From positions 21,478,555 through 21,542,554 of the forward strand of contig NC_016133.3 of assembly GCF_000005505.3 (NCBI RefSeq): a stretch of DNA of 64,000 nt. The letters run 5' to 3'. The stretch is from Brachypodium distachyon (Eukaryota > Streptophyta > Magnoliopsida > Poales > Poaceae). Numbering within the stretch: position 1 is the first letter of the stretch; every line of letters begins with the position of its first letter. The translations under genes and the position numbers were made by a program. This document shows, one piece after another, positions 22,401 through 33,790 of this stretch. The notes below the pieces were generated by a model. That model had not been told where the DNA came from. It did not search any database and worked only from the letters and a program-made list of their open reading frames with translations.

Positions 22401-25400
22401 GAATGAAATTTACATTGAACTTTAAGCAGACAGTCAAGCAGATCTACAAAATACAAGTATTATAAGTAAAGCAACAAAGCAACAGTACTCAGATATATGC
22501 TATGATGCGCTTTCGATGCTCAAACTAAAAGACATGTCTAACATCTAGAGGTTATGGCCAAGTAGGTGGCAGGCATTCATAACTGTGAAATGGCAGAAAT
22601 AACAGAGCGGCAGACTCATACATGCATGTACACATCAAATGTTACTGATGCAGTCTATCCATGTAGGCTGAGTACCTAGCATATTAGTGCAATTTTCTAG
22701 GAAGCAAAACAGTAGTACGGGTTAAAGAAAGAAGAACTTCAAGCAGCATTGAGAAACATGACAAACGGAAAACTTTATTTGATCTCCTGTTGCACCTAAA
22801 TTAATCTATTCTCATCACCAATAACACTTGCATATCAAACATTTCCTATTTTCAGTCTGTACGTATGCAATAATGTACTCCCTCCGATCCATAATAAGTG
22901 TCTCGTATTTAGTACACACTTATTATGGATCGGAGGGAGTACTAAATATGATGTTAAGATTACCAAAATTCTAAAAGTTATGTACTAACATCAATTCTTT
23001 GCTGCATATCATTCAACTTCTCACGCCTACGCTTTCGTGCATTGTCATCACCATCTCCCATTTCCTCAGAAGCAAGCTTGTCACTCTCTGCAACTAGTTC
23101 ACCGTTGCAATTTTCACAATGGAAGTACTCATCTGTGTAGCTTACAAGTTGCAATGCGTCGAAGGCTGAGTACCTGCATATTGAAACAGAAAAGACAGGT
23201 GAGTATCCCAACTATTTGCCTACAATGGGATAAACTAGAAGTGAGCCTAATACCTTTTTTTACAGTTAGGGCATATATAGTGTTGAACTGTATTTCTGCT
23301 GTCCAATTCATCCTTCAATGTTTTCTTCATGCGATGTATCCGGTATCTTACGACATCACAGATCTGTGTTTGAGGAGAACATAAATATTTCAACCACAGT
23401 TTACATCAGATGGTAGAGAACAAGAAACAGATGAGTGATGAATGGGAGGAAAATGAGTTCCCTATTGTAGATCTCGAACAAGACCAGGTAAGCAAAACAA
23501 AATATTGAGTGAACACTGATGAGTGATTAAACAATAAATAGACATGAACCCTACAAATCAAATATACCAAGTTATGCAAGCTTTTCTGCAATGGGGTATA
23601 ATTCTAATTTTGCACTGAATAACCCAACTAACTCACTGGTGCCTAGTCCTGTTTAAACCTATCTAGAATTGAATAATTTACCAAATCCTGATTCATAATT
23701 TGACTCTTATGTGCAAATCAAGGAAAATATGAAGTGTCACTCACATGCCTTGAACAGTATAGAAACATGCATCGAGATGGTGCAACTTAAAATGATAATG
23801 GAAATATACTTCCTATAAGTAAATAAAGCCACCAAGAATATGTAACTACCACAGGTTTAGGATAGCTGACCTGCGCATAGTCCAAGCAACAGTAAGAATG
23901 TGTGTGCAACTTTACTTTCTCTTCTCCTTCCTTAGTACCTGATTGACCATCACCGGCAGCAGCTGCCGCTGCACTATATATTTTCGCACCCTTTGCTGAC
24001 TGTAGCAAAAGACAAAGTTAGAACATATGCATAGATAGAGAGCCATTCCCTTTCGATGAATCAATTACTTTTATCATGCAGCACACACCAGATGTTAAAA
24101 TCATATGATCACCAGCTCCACATATTTCCAGGAACAAAGAACCCACGACTGTTTCGACATAAACTAGCTAGCATGCACATGGAATCCACGTCTCTAGAAA
24201 AAAACATTGGAAAGTACTATAAATTATTGTATTCAGTACTTGTGAGATCATTACTCCATATGCAATGTCTCGAATGTTATTTTTCCGGTCACTACTTAGA
24301 AAAACAATTGGAGTAGTTCTCCTAAATACACAGTACTGTTTGTAAACTATGGTCCAGAAACACTAACTACAACAAGGGTCAATTTTCATCAGAAACACAA
24401 AAATAAGCTCGTAAAAATACTGGAGCTGCATAACGATTAACAATTTTGCTACCATAACTTATACCATTCAAGATTCAGTATTCAAAAGGATTGCTGCCAA
24501 TTAAGTAGATAATGAACATCATATACAATAAAGCAACAACAATTGGTAACATAAGAATGTCGTCTACAGCATCTATTATGGGGCTAATTTTGTCACTGTA
24601 ATAATTTGTTGTTAATGGTACAATTTAAACTTTAGCCATCAGATTACAGTAGATAGAAGGTTAGGATGCTCTGGTTCTGCAAAACTTCTGATTCTTACAT
24701 TAGTCTATAGTAAGAAAACAAGAATATTTGCAATCAGCTGGCAGAGATGGGAAGTAAATGTGGCTAACCTAGTTCAAAATGGCAAGCTCATAGACTGCAA
24801 TAAAAGAAGCAACAAAAAGACTAACCTCCTTCCTGTGATCTCTTGTTACTAGTTTCTCTTCTTCAAAGAATCGGAGGATACGGCGCAGTTGCTTTGAGTG
24901 GAGCTTTAATGATTTAGCCAAATCTTCTTCTCGGACCCACTGGCGTCTAGAGGTGAAAGTACACAAGTTTTTGCATAAACCAACATAGCCGATAAGCTGT
25001 CAGTTGTATACCAAATAAACATTTGAAAGAAGGTCAAATATGATGATGGCAGATGAAGCTGCATCATGCAGGGTAATTGAAAAGCAATTACATTGTTCCG
25101 TTTATTGGGGGGTAGTATATATGTCTAATAAATAATGGCCAAAGGGGGCTGTCAGGAATTTCAGTCCCCTAGTGGGTTATAAGGTTCCGAATTACAAAAT
25201 CATTATAGAGATAAGCAGATAATCAGAATTCAATAAAATGGCTATGACATATCAGTAACCATCTTAGAGTATAACAAATGGCCAAAGGAGGCCTTTCAAG
25301 AATTTTCAGTCCGCTGCAGGATTATAAGGTTCCCAATTACAAAATCATTAAAGGTAGCAGATCATAAGATTCCGGAAAAATGGCTATGACATATCAGTAA

Positions 25401-26126
25401 CCTTCTTAGAGTTGGCTATCAACACATCCCTAAACTGCTTTTAGATTCATACGCACCAAGACCTCCATTTAACATCAAGGGGGAGCCATAGTTTGTAGTT
25501 AACTACTGTTGTCTTGTTAGAGTGATAATGGGTTCATACTAAGACCTCCATTAAAACCATCCATCTGGGACTACAAGAGGAATCCTGATGCCCTGGATTG
25601 AAGAGCAAACCAAATCAAAATCCTCACATGCATGCACATTTTGGTAGCAATACCTAACAAAGATTGTTCGATTTTCAAGATATTCAACTAACCAATTAGC
25701 AACGAAAAATAAGGTCACCAACGTCATAAGCCCCAAAAGATCAACCTCTGAAGAAGTCCAGACTTGCCCGAACCCTAAGCGTACCCCAAGCCCTAAGGGT
25801 ACGAATTCGCATACAAATTTCACCAGGGAGCGCCAACTTTTTGCAGATATTTTCCTCGTACCTGGTAAGGGCATCGAGGACGACGACGGCCATGCCCCGG
25901 TTGTCACCGCGGGAGGTCTTGGGCTGGTTGTCCCCCTTCATGGAGATGTCATCGTAGAAGGCGCGCGCCGCCAGCTTCACCAGCCTGCCTCGGACCGATC
26001 GTCGAACAAATCAAAGCTCGCAAGGATCAGCGACAATGAAGGAAGACTAATGCCGCAGCTGAAATGGCTAGGGTTTTAAGGGAGGGGATCCCAGACTGAC
26101 CGGTTGAAAGGCTCAAGGGAGCCCAT
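19461..26126 (-). CDS. TFIIE-alpha: General transcription factor IIE, large (alpha) subunit
   Basis: TFIIE alpha recruits and regulates TFIIH at the RNA polymerase II pre-initiation complex in the nucleus. Coding exons on the minus strand: 26126-26101, 25984-25862, 24946-24826, 23999-23871, 23363-23254, 23173-22990, 22116-21922, 20964-20743, 20664-20472, 19555-19461. They sum to 1398 nt (465 codons plus stop), near the family length, and every junction is GT-AG and keeps frame. The N-terminus MGSLEPFNRLVKLAARAFYD leads into the winged-helix region (RRQWVREEDLAKSLKLHSKQ, RILRFFEEEKLV). A zinc ribbon follows with C164-x2-C167 (CPNC) and C189-x2-C192 (CENC). A Lys/Glu-rich linker precedes the acidic end EEDDIDWEEG. 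Introns hold three MITEs and a tandem duplication. The exon map is inferred by eye from splice signals and family conservation. Confidence 0.93.
19877..20141. mobile_element. Stowaway-like MITE in last TFIIE-alpha intron (265 bp)
   Basis: Left end CTCCCTCTGCTTCAAATCAT and right end ATTTCAAACAGATGGAG are imperfect inverted repeats, with TA on both sides (19875-19876, 20142-20143). Inner parts also pair (TGTCCTAAAGTCAAACTTTT with AAGTTTGACTTAGGACAAAG). It lies between coding exons 9 and 10. Confidence 0.75.
21161..21273. mobile_element. Stowaway MITE in TFIIE-alpha intron 7 (113 bp)
   Basis: Ends CTCCCTCCGGCCAGAATTAC and GTAATACCGGTCGGAGGGAG are inverted repeats flanked by TA. Its interior (ACATGTATCTGGACG, AGATACATCTGTATTTGGGC) closely matches the element at 50417-50529, so the two belong to one subfamily. 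Confidence 0.88.
22878..22939. mobile_element. Stowaway MITE in TFIIE-alpha intron 6 (62 bp)
   Basis: Almost pure palindrome: CTCCCTCCGATCCATAATAA pairs with TTATTATGGATCGGAGGGAG around a short loop, flanked by TA at 22876-22877 and 22940-22941. It lies 50 bp from the exon 6 donor site. Confidence 0.88.
25134..25412. repeat. Tandem duplication (about 141 bp, two copies) in TFIIE-alpha intron 2
   Basis: Copy 1 (about 25134-25271) and copy 2 (about 25275-25412) share AATGGCCAAAGG, TTATAAGGTTCC, AATTACAAAATCATTA and GGCTATGACATATCAGTAAC with scattered differences. Nothing in it resembles a transposon end. Confidence 0.75.
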
Positions 26127-28547
26127 CGCGGCGGCTGTAACGCGTCGGCGTGCGGGTAGCAGGTGTTGTTCGCTCAGTGCATGGGTCGGAAGTCTCCGGC
26201 CGATCAAGAACAGCTGCCTCCCCCTGGCCGCCGGTCGCCGCCGCCGACTGGATCGCGGGAGGGGTGCGCGGAGAGGGCTTCCGCTTCAGAGTCTCTTTTT
26301 TGTGTTTTTTTAAGAGAAAAGATTCAGAGTGTTGTAATACTCCAGTTTTTTTTTTTCGAGCGAATGTTTTTCTTTTTTTTTAAGCATGGACCGGCTAAAT
26401 AGCCGTGCGTTGCTACGCATAATATAAATTAAACCATTTTTTTAGATAAATAAGACTAAAAACAGCTATGAAATATTGGCGATAATTTGCACGTCATCAC
26501 CATCTCACTTATTGTAGTAGATTTGTCTGCGTTAGAAAAAAATGAAGAGTTTTTCTTTATCATAAAAGTAGGTCACGGATAGCCGCCACCAATTGGCTCT
26601 TTTATAAGAGTAATTGAGCAAATGTTGTACTTCAGCTATTATGGGGGAGGTCGGTCCGGCCAGACAGATTGGCTTGGCCATCGGGCCGGCCCCAGCACGC
26701 ACAGTCCAAGCCCGGCACGGCTTGGCGTGAATAGACCCAACTCTATTCCGCGTCATGAAGGCCAGCCACTCGGCTTCACTCTTGGGTACTTTCTTCAAGT
26801 TTTGGTTTCCATCCATGTTCATGGAAAGGCGTCGGCTATAGGAGCGTGCAAGTACCGTGTGGGGTGCAATGCAAGCCCGACCTTGAGCTTTTTTGTATCC
26901 ATGGCACTCTTTCGATTCTCGTTCCCAATATTTCTTCCTTTCTGATGTATCGATGATTTCACTTCAATGATGTTGTAGTTCACCTTTCTCCCCACCGCTT
27001 TCCTCTCAGAGCTCTCTCTAGAACCCTCCCGTCGGCCCCTCTCCTTCCCGGCCAGGGGGAGGGGGCCCTCCGGTCCTCGTAGCAATAGTTGTTAGTATTA
27101 GTAGCTAAATAAGTTGCCTTAGGGGCTCTTGCCGTTTGACGTTCTGCAGTGGAGATGGCTACCCGGGGCGCCCAAACGCGGCCCGCGGCGGTTTTTCCAT
27201 CTCTTGGTCATCCTCTATGTCCTCCTCTGGATCCGGTTTTCTTTCTTCTTCCTCCTTGCCTCCTGGTGGTCCTCTTCCTCTCCCTAATTCTTCCTCGAGC
27301 TGTTGCGCTGGTGGGCCGAGAGAAGTCAACATGAGATGTGTTGGCCTTTCCTCTGGAAGTCCTGTTGGCTGCCCAAATTGGGGGGGAATCTATCTCTTTC
27401 ACTCTCCAGCAAGCGACCGTGGTCGTGGATGTGGGGTGAAAATTGTGATGGTTTTTTCCCTTCGATTTGGCTCCCTTATACAAGTCTCCAGTGTTGTTGC
27501 TGAGATTTTTGGGCAACTACTTCCTCTACAGAATTTCCATACGCATATCTTTTGCCTTCACAGCTACTCGCTACGCTTGGGTTGCACTGAGTTTGCTCTG
27601 GCTGCTCGCTAAAGGCAGATGGGAGTGCCCTCGTTGCCGAGCCCCAAATGTGTCAAACTTGGCATATTCAGATTGAATTTGGTGAAGCGTCTTCAAAATC
27701 TACAGTTCAATCTCCTACCTTATGTGCACAAGTCAGACAGACCGACCGTCAAGCCACCAGTGGGCATCACCTTGCTAGCACTTCATCGGAGACATTCAGT
27801 CAGCTGCTTTGTGGTGGATGTCTCCCCTGGACAAGCAGGTGGCTTCTGCCGAAGTCTTCAGCGACTCTTAGCCGTAGTTTTTGTAAGAATATTTATGTGG
27901 CCAATGTAAATTATAGAGTGATTCTAATGATAAAAGATTAGTGTGATGGATTATTGAGTTCATCTTTAGTATTTATCAGGGTGTAATTCTCCACCAACAA
28001 CCGATGATTATGCTAACTTAACAAATGATTTGGTGAATTCTATTGGCTTCGCCTGCACCCGGTGCCCGCCCCTGCCCACAGACCTCACGAAGTCACGATG
28101 TGGCGCCCTTTGGTCTTCTTTTTTCCATTCTAAAAACTATGAATCATCATTTCATTTATTTATTTTTCTCCTCTACGGAACAGCACCAAATTAACATCAT
28201 CTCTGGATCAAAATTTGCCACCTACCCCCAACCAAGATAAAAGTCGCACAAAACAAGGGTGAAATGACAATAAATGGATGAGATTTCCTTAAAAAAAATT
28301 GGTACAAAATGCACGCATCAGTGCATAGTCCAACAGATTTACTCATGTCATGTGCCAATGTATGTTACTTCTCTAACTCAATTTCCCCTTCTAGTCGGCT
28401 GCTTTGCTCTTCCTCACATTCCTCCGTGATTCGGTGCACGTGAGACTCTTTTGAACTCTCCATACCTCCAACCAAAAATGACATATATGATTTCTAAAAA
28501 AAAATTGGCTACCCATGAGAGCTCACACTTATTGCCCATGTAATGTA
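26127..28547. other. Intergenic region upstream of TFIIE-alpha
   Basis: 26127-26320 is GC-rich and is presumably the TFIIE-alpha 5' leader and promoter. A possible transposon remnant around 26380-26640 (GCCGTGCGTTGCTACGCATA) cannot be classified. 26640-27900 holds GC-rich and CT-rich sequence with several short ORFs on both strands, none with a domain I recognise. 28030-28540 shows nothing definite. Confidence 0.4.
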
Positions 28548-28875
28548 CTCTCTCCTTTTCACACAGAATAGCGCGCACGCTTCTCGAGATTGAACTTTGA
28601 CCAACGATTAGACTAATACTATGTAGATTATATCGTTGGAAAGGTTTTTGAAATATGAATCTAATGATATAATTTTTGTAGCAAGTAGCCCTCACTAGTC
28701 TAATTATTGGTCAAAGTAAAATCTTGAAATACGTGCATGCCATTCTTTGTGAATTGATGTATCTATTTTTAAAAAGCCTAAATTCTTGACTCAAATTTGT
28801 TAAAATATGGGTGTGTCTATTCTTAAAAAGCGTCTAAATACATATAATATTTCAACAATTTAGGATCGGAGGGAG
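28548..28875. mobile_element. Chimeric Stowaway MITE
   Basis: The left part (28548 to about 28753) is a Stowaway whose arms pair over GAACTTTGACCAACGATTAG / AGTCTAATTATTGGTCAAAG, but it lacks the final bases of its right end. From about 28754 a second Stowaway right half follows (CAACAATTTAGGATCGGAGG, ending GAG at 28875) that lacks its own left tip. TA flanks the whole unit at 28546-28547 and 28876-28877. It looks like two elements joined inside one pair of target sites. Confidence 0.6.
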
Positions 28876-29058
28876 TAGGTTATATATGTTTCTTCCCCTA
28901 CTTTATAAGTAGCGAAAGATATTTGATTTAATCGACACGGTGCCTGGCTGGAAGTATGATGAACTCTTTCAAATCCTATCGAGTCAAAATTGATTTTCTT
29001 TTGCATGGAAGAACTTGACAAAATTAAATCGGCACGAAGACATCCAATGTGATGTTTG

Positions 29059-29359
29059 TGTTGAGGAACCGGTCGATGGGGGGGAGGGCCACCGATACGT
29101 GCGCCCCCCTCCATCTCCCATAGACTCGTTCCTCCACTTAACGTTAGTTGTGGGCTCTTATCCCCTACCTATTGGGCCTATATAAAGGAGAGGAGACTAC
29201 ACCTTGTACGTACTGTTGAGATCAGAATTAATAAAGAGCTCATGTTCCTCTCTACTTCATGGTGTTCATCTACTTTACAGTACTTCGTGATTGTGTGTGT
29301 TCGACTACGATCTTGGTGTGCAACCTCGGGACCGGCCAACCGACAGGAGTTGCACAACA
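29059..29359 (+). repeat. copia 5' LTR (301 bp)
   Basis: Begins TGTTGAGGAACCGGTCG and ends GGAGTTGCACAACA. It contains a TATA box (TATATAAA, 29179-29186) and AATTAATAAAGAGC, a likely polyadenylation signal, before the end. The adjacent CGTTATCAGCACGAG is in the primer-binding-site position. Confidence 0.9.
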
Positions 29360-30123
29360 CGTTATCAGCACGAGCCTCTACCACGAGCCTTCATCGAGCC
29401 TCCTCCAAACAAGCTCTCGACATAAATCACGGAGGTATTTGATCCGAAATTTTATTGCAAAAATGGATTCCTCTTCATGTTACGATTCTGTTTTTGCGAT
29501 TAGATTATTTTTCAGATTTTTCTACCCACGGTATGGATTTTCCTCGTGAGATGTTGCCGACTAAGTCGCCGGCCAATGCCGATCATCCTCGCCGCACGAG
29601 GGACTTGTTGACCATCACCATGGGGAGATGGCGTCGCACCACCGTGCTTCACCACCGGCCACCGCAGGCTTCAAGCCGCGAGCTGTCCCAAGCCACTGTC
29701 GAGCCGCCGTCTTGTCCGCTGGCTGCCGCTGCGCCGGGCACGAGCGCGCGCCGCCGGCTGCTGCAGCCGCCGGCTACCGCCGCCTCGGGTGCGGCGCCGC
29801 CGTGCAGGGCGCGCGGGCCGCTGGCCGGCCCTGCCGCCAGCAGCGGCAACTGGCCCAGCTGGGCCACGAGGGATGGGCCGGTGAGCCGACTTTTGGGCTG
29901 AAAAAAGAGAGGGGGAAATGGGCTGGCAACCGGAAATGTATTTTGGGCCATGAATTTTGCGTTTTAGCCCCTGGATTTTACCGTAATTATGCACAAATGT
30001 TTGATGTGCTGCGTTTTTGCGCGTAAGTCCCTGGGTCATGGGGTGAATGATGAGAAATATAATTAACAACTCAAATGGGCATGGGGTGAATGTTAAAAAT
30101 TTCCCGAATCATGATGATTTCGT
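29360..30123 (+). other. copia leader with GC-rich block in place of gag and protease
   Basis: After the primer-binding site (29360-29375) comes a short AT-rich leader, then a GC-rich block at about 29560-29900 full of GCCGCC-type sequence. ORFs occur on both strands (for example 29628-30026) but none has a gag zinc knuckle or protease motif. The autonomous relatives would carry roughly 1.5 kb or more of gag, protease and integrase start here. Confidence 0.55.
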
Positions 30124-31008
30124 GTGCTCGGCATGCGCGACGGGAAATTAATCATTCGACCATCACCATTGAAAGTGAGGGATGAAATCACTGCGTTTTT
30201 GGAATGCATCCAAGGGGATATATGTGGTCCGATTCAGCCCCTTTTGGGACCGTTTCGATACTTCATGGTGCTCATAGACGCTTCGTCTAAATGGTCCTGT
30301 GTTAACTTGTTGTCTACACGGAACCATACCTTTGCCAAGTTGATGTCGCAAATCATACAAATGAGGAATAATTTCCCGGATCATCGTATAAAGTCTATTC
30401 GAATGGACAACGCTGGAGAATTTTCTTCAAAAGCATTCGATGATTATTGTATGGCACTTGGCATTAAGGTTGAGCACTCTGTACCGCATGTCCATACACA
30501 AAATGGACTAGCGGAGGCATTGATTAAGATGATTAAATTCATTGCCAGACCACTCCTTCAAGGTTATAATTTACCAACCACGTGTTGGGGGCATGCAGTG
30601 TTGCACGCCGCAAATCTCATCAACTATAGACCCAAGGCGTACAACATACATTCACCTGTCCAACTAGCGCAAGGGTCGGCACCGAAAATTTCCCACCTTC
30701 GTAGGTTCGGTTGCCAGGTATATGTACCGATACCACCCCCTCAACGATCAGCAATGGGACCGCTCCGTAAGTCGGGGATATACGTTGGTTATGAGATTGT
30801 GTCCATAATCAGGTATCCGGACCCCATGACAGGAGACTGTCATACGGCCCGCTTTGCTGACTGCATTTTTGACGAGGATCTCTTCCCGACTTTAGGAGGA
30901 GAAAATCAACCTCTTGATGAGAAAAGTCGAGAATTGACATGGCAAGCCACGGGATCCACGCAAATGACCCGCGCACAAGTGAGACACATAGAGAAGTCCA
31001 AAAGATAA
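30124..31008 (+). pseudogene. copia integrase
   Basis: This frame encodes a copia integrase core with the DDE triad visible: QGDICGPI (first Asp), IRMDNAGEF (second Asp) and HTQNGLAEALIK (Glu). It continues with the conserved C-terminal stretch (ISHLRRFGCQVYVPI, SGIYVGYE, ARFADCIFDEDLFPTLGG). The zinc-binding HHCC domain before the core is missing or degenerate. The frame ends at 31008, overlapping the next frame. Confidence 0.85.
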
Positions 31009-31718
31009 TAGATTTGCATGCTTTAGCGAATCAACTACCTAATCACTTTAGTGACTTGAGAAGTGTGGTAAAATCACATGTGCATGCGCGCAATGTACCG
31101 GAAATGGTAGAGATACCCAAGGATCATGTGGGTCTATCCGCTCGAGTCCAAAGGCCTAAAAGGGCGAGAAATCCGGTTCCTCAAATCCCAAGTACTCGGG
31201 GACGTCCGATGAAAAAGGACAAGGGGGATTTATCACACTCGGTTACTAAAAAGCCCCGAGAGAGTGACGGGAGCCAATTGAGACCTGGCACAAGTACAGA
31301 ATCTCCAGCGCAAGGAATTCCAGACTTTAACCTTTCAACAATGGAAGCACCCAGCGGAGATGTGAGCGCACACATCGGCGCGGAAAAACTAAAGGACCTC
31401 GCTCCAGGAATGGGAAATCCTGTGGAGACAGAGGATGCGCATGATGCGCCCCATGACGAAATGGCCATAGATTATGTTAACACGGGAGAATCAATAAACC
31501 GAGCGACTGCTAATGTCGACATAAACTTTGCTAAGAAAATTGCCGCAATCATCGATCTTGACCCCGAGCCTAACTCGCTCGCTGATTGTAAGAAGAGGTC
31601 GATCGGATTGGAAAGGTTGGCAGAAGGCAATAGCTACCGAATTATTATCTCTGCACAAAAGAGAGGTTTTTGGACCTGTGTGTCGAACCCCTCCCCACGT
31701 ACGCCCTGTCGGCTATAA
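30939..31718 (+). pseudogene. copia integrase-to-RT linker
   Basis: This 259-codon frame follows the integrase and is rich in charged residues and Pro (VQRPKRARNPVPQI, PMKKDKGDLSHSVTKK). It resembles the variable linker before copia RTs. It reaches the W..A...E....N segment region only through a frameshift into the 31528 frame. Confidence 0.6.
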
Positions 31719-32304
31719 GTGCGTATTTGTCCGCAAGAGAAATGAAAATAATGAGGTAGTACGGTACAACGCAAGGTTAGTTGCTCGGGGGTTTACTCAA
31801 CGACCTGGGGTCGATTATGAGGAAACCTACTTCCCGGTCATGAATGGAATTACCTTTAGATATTTAATCTGAATGGCAGTCAATATGGACTTAAAAATGA
31901 AATTGATGGATGTTGTTACTGCTTGCCTGTATGGTAACTTGGATTCGGACATTTATATGAGGATACCTGATGGTCTCCCGGTTCCGAACCAAGACAGAGC
32001 AAACAGAGGTCTATACAGTGTTCAACTCAGGAAGTCACTGTACGGACTTAAACAGTCGGGTAGAATGTGGTATAATCACCTGATCGATTTTCTACATGAA
32101 AAGGGCTACACGAGCAATGAAGATTGCCCATGTGTATTTATACGGCGATCCCAAGATGGATTTTGTATAATCTCGGTATACGTAGATGATTTGAATATCA
32201 TCGGTACACCTGAGGATATTGAGGAAGCAAGTTCATACTTGAAGTCGGAATTTGAGATGAAGGACTTGGGTAAAATCAAGTTCTGTCTAGGTTTGCAACT
32301 GTAA
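31528..32304 (+). pseudogene. copia reverse transcriptase
   Basis: Two frames joined at a stop (TGA at 31870-31872) encode the RT: VGYKCVFVRKRNENNEVVRY, ARLVARGFTQRPGVDYEETY, then MKLMDVVTACLYGNLDSDIY, LRKSLYGLKQSGRMWYNHL and the catalytic VYVDDLNIIG box. The residues around the first Asp read DVVTACLYG, where family members usually have DV.TAFL.G. A second stop ends the frame at 32302-32304, after MKDLGKIKFCLGLQ. Confidence 0.85.
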
Positions 32305-32325
32305 CATTCCCATGATGGGATTCTA

Positions 32326-33256
32326 GTGCACCAGTCTACCTACACTCAGAAGGTGTTGAAAAGATTTGGATTTGACAAGACATATCCTTCAAAGACTCCC
32401 ATGATTGGGCGATCATTACAGCAAGACAAGGACCCTTTCAGACCGAAAGAAGAGGGGGGGGAAAGTTCTGGGTTCAGAATTTCCTTACATGAGCGCTATT
32501 GGAGCACTCATGTACCTCACGAATTGTACACGGCCGGACATTGCGTTCGCCGTCAATTTGCTGGCTAGGTACAGCTCTGAACCTACCAAAAGGCATTGGA
32601 AAGGTGTTAAGGATGTCTTTCGTTACCTGCAAGGGACCAAAGATCTTGGCCTATTTTATAGAAGGAATCAAGACCTATCTTTGATAGGCTATGCCGATGC
32701 TGGGTATTTGTCGGACCCGCATACATCCAAGTTTCAGACTGGATATGTTTTTCTATGTGACGGAACTGTTGTTTCATGGAAATCGTCAAAATAAAGTCTT
32801 GTATCGACTCCGATGAACCATTCGAAAATCATAGCACTATATGAAGCATCACATGAGCGTGTATGGCTTCGACGGATTGTTCGCCACATTCAGCAGACCT
32901 GTGGGCTGAACACCGTCCAAAGCCCCACCATTATCTATGAAGATAATGCAGCTTGTGTTGCACAAGTACAAATGGGTTATGTGAAGAGTAATCTCACCAA
33001 GCATATAAATCCTAAGTTTTTCTATGCACATGAGTTGCAAAAGATGAACGAGGTAAAGATCTTGCATACTAAGTCGTGTGAAAATCTTGCTGATTTGTTC
33101 ACCAGGTCACTACCGGCATCCACTTTTGAAAGGTGTGTGCGTGGAATCGGTATGTCGAGACTTAGGGAGATGCAAGATTCAGGGGGAGATGCAAGATTCA
33201 GGGGGAGATGCAAGATTCAGGGCGAGATACTTCACATACTCATCATTAAATCTTGA
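32326..33256 (+). pseudogene. copia RT end and RNase H
   Basis: Frames 32326-32568 and 32405-32794 carry HQSTYTQKVLKRFGFDK and then, after a shift at a run of G (32454-32462), SAIGALMYLTNCTRPDIAFA, LIGYADAGYLSDPHTSKFQT (RNase H Asp) and VVSWKSSK, ending in a stop. The last frame (32813-33256) has HSKIIALYEASHERVWL, IYEDNAACVAQ and the final ADLFTRSLPASTF. The intact order shows a full copia RNase H broken by at least three lesions. Confidence 0.85.
33168..33228 (+). repeat. 19-bp tandem repeat at the end of copia pol
   Basis: GATGCAAGATTCAGGGGGA is repeated three times (the last copy differs at its end) just after the RNase H coding end. Confidence 0.8.
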
Positions 33257-33454
33257 TCATGGCCATCAAGTACTCACCTTGGAGGTTGAGTCGGTTGTAC
33301 TCTTTTTCTCTCAGCGGGTTTTCTTGTGTTTCTCGCATGAGGTTTTTAACAAGGCAAACTGTGCAACATAGCAACGTATCCTATGCGCTCTTTCTCCATG
33401 TGTTTTTCCCACTGGTTTTTTCGGAGTTTTTGAAGCATATGGCATACGGATAAG

Positions 33455-33468
33455 TGCCCAAGGGGGAG
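33455..33468 (+). promoter_or_regulatory. copia polypurine tract
   Basis: TGCCCAAGGGGGAG lies directly before the 3' LTR (TGTTGAGG at 33469). This purine-rich tract is in the position for priming plus-strand DNA synthesis. Confidence 0.75.
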
Positions 33469-33766
33469 TGTTGAGGAACCGGTCGATGGAGGGGAGGGCA
33501 CCGATACGTGCGCCCCCTACATCTCCCGTAGACTCGTTCCTCCACTTAATGTTAGTTGTGGACTCTTATCCCCTACCTATTGGGCCTATATAAAGGAGAG
33601 GAGGTTACCCCTTGTACGTACTGTTGAGATCAGAATTAATAAAAATCTCATGTTCCTCTTCACTTTCTGGTGTTCATCTACTTTACTGTACTTCGTGATT
33701 GTGTGTGTTCGACTACGTTCTTGATGTGCAACCTCGGACCGGCCGGCCGGCAGGAGTTGCACAACA
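33469..33766 (+). repeat. copia 3' LTR (298 bp), close to the aspartokinase start
   Basis: It matches the 5' LTR along its length and keeps the TATA box (TATATAAA, 33587-33594) and the ATTAATAAAAATC region. It ends 182 bp before the ATG of the aspartokinase/homoserine dehydrogenase gene, in the same orientation, so its promoter could in principle drive the gene. Confidence 0.9.
33587..33594 (+). promoter_or_regulatory. TATA box in the copia 3' LTR
   Basis: TATATAAAGGAGAGG follows GGGCC. A start about 30 bp downstream would yield a leader of roughly 330 nt before the gene's ATG at 33949. I see no other clear TATA box between 33767 and 33949. Use by the gene is inference. Confidence 0.5.
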
Positions 33767-33773
33767 GTTTGTA

Positions 33774-33790
33774 CTCCCTCCGTCCTAATC
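33774..33790. mobile_element. Stowaway MITE end fragment
   Basis: TACTCCCTCCGTCCTAATCA lies directly after the copia target duplication. It looks like the left tip of a Stowaway MITE, but no matching right end is found before the gene, so it is a remnant or coincidence. Confidence 0.4.

Larger units (their letters stand above)
29059..33766 (+). mobile_element. Ty1/copia retrotransposon with two LTRs
   Basis: The element is bounded by LTRs 29059-29359 and 33469-33766 and by a perfect 5-bp target duplication GTTTG (29054-29058 and 33767-33771). The internal region encodes integrase, RT and RNase H in the copia order on the plus strand. No gag or protease is recognisable between the 5' LTR and the integrase at about 30.15 kb; instead there is a GC-rich stretch. 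Frameshifts and stops in pol mean it is not autonomous. The LTRs differ at roughly 20-25 positions by eye, which indicates an old insertion. It sits just upstream of the aspartokinase gene and points the same way. Confidence 0.92.

Noticed and set aside
26104..26402. Plus-strand ORFs upstream of TFIIE-alpha
   Set aside because: They overlap the first coding exon and leader of TFIIE-alpha on the other strand and have GC-driven content.
29628..30069. ORFs of 100-148 codons in the copia leader as candidate gag
   Set aside because: They occur on both strands and lack the gag core and CCHC knuckle; composition explains them.
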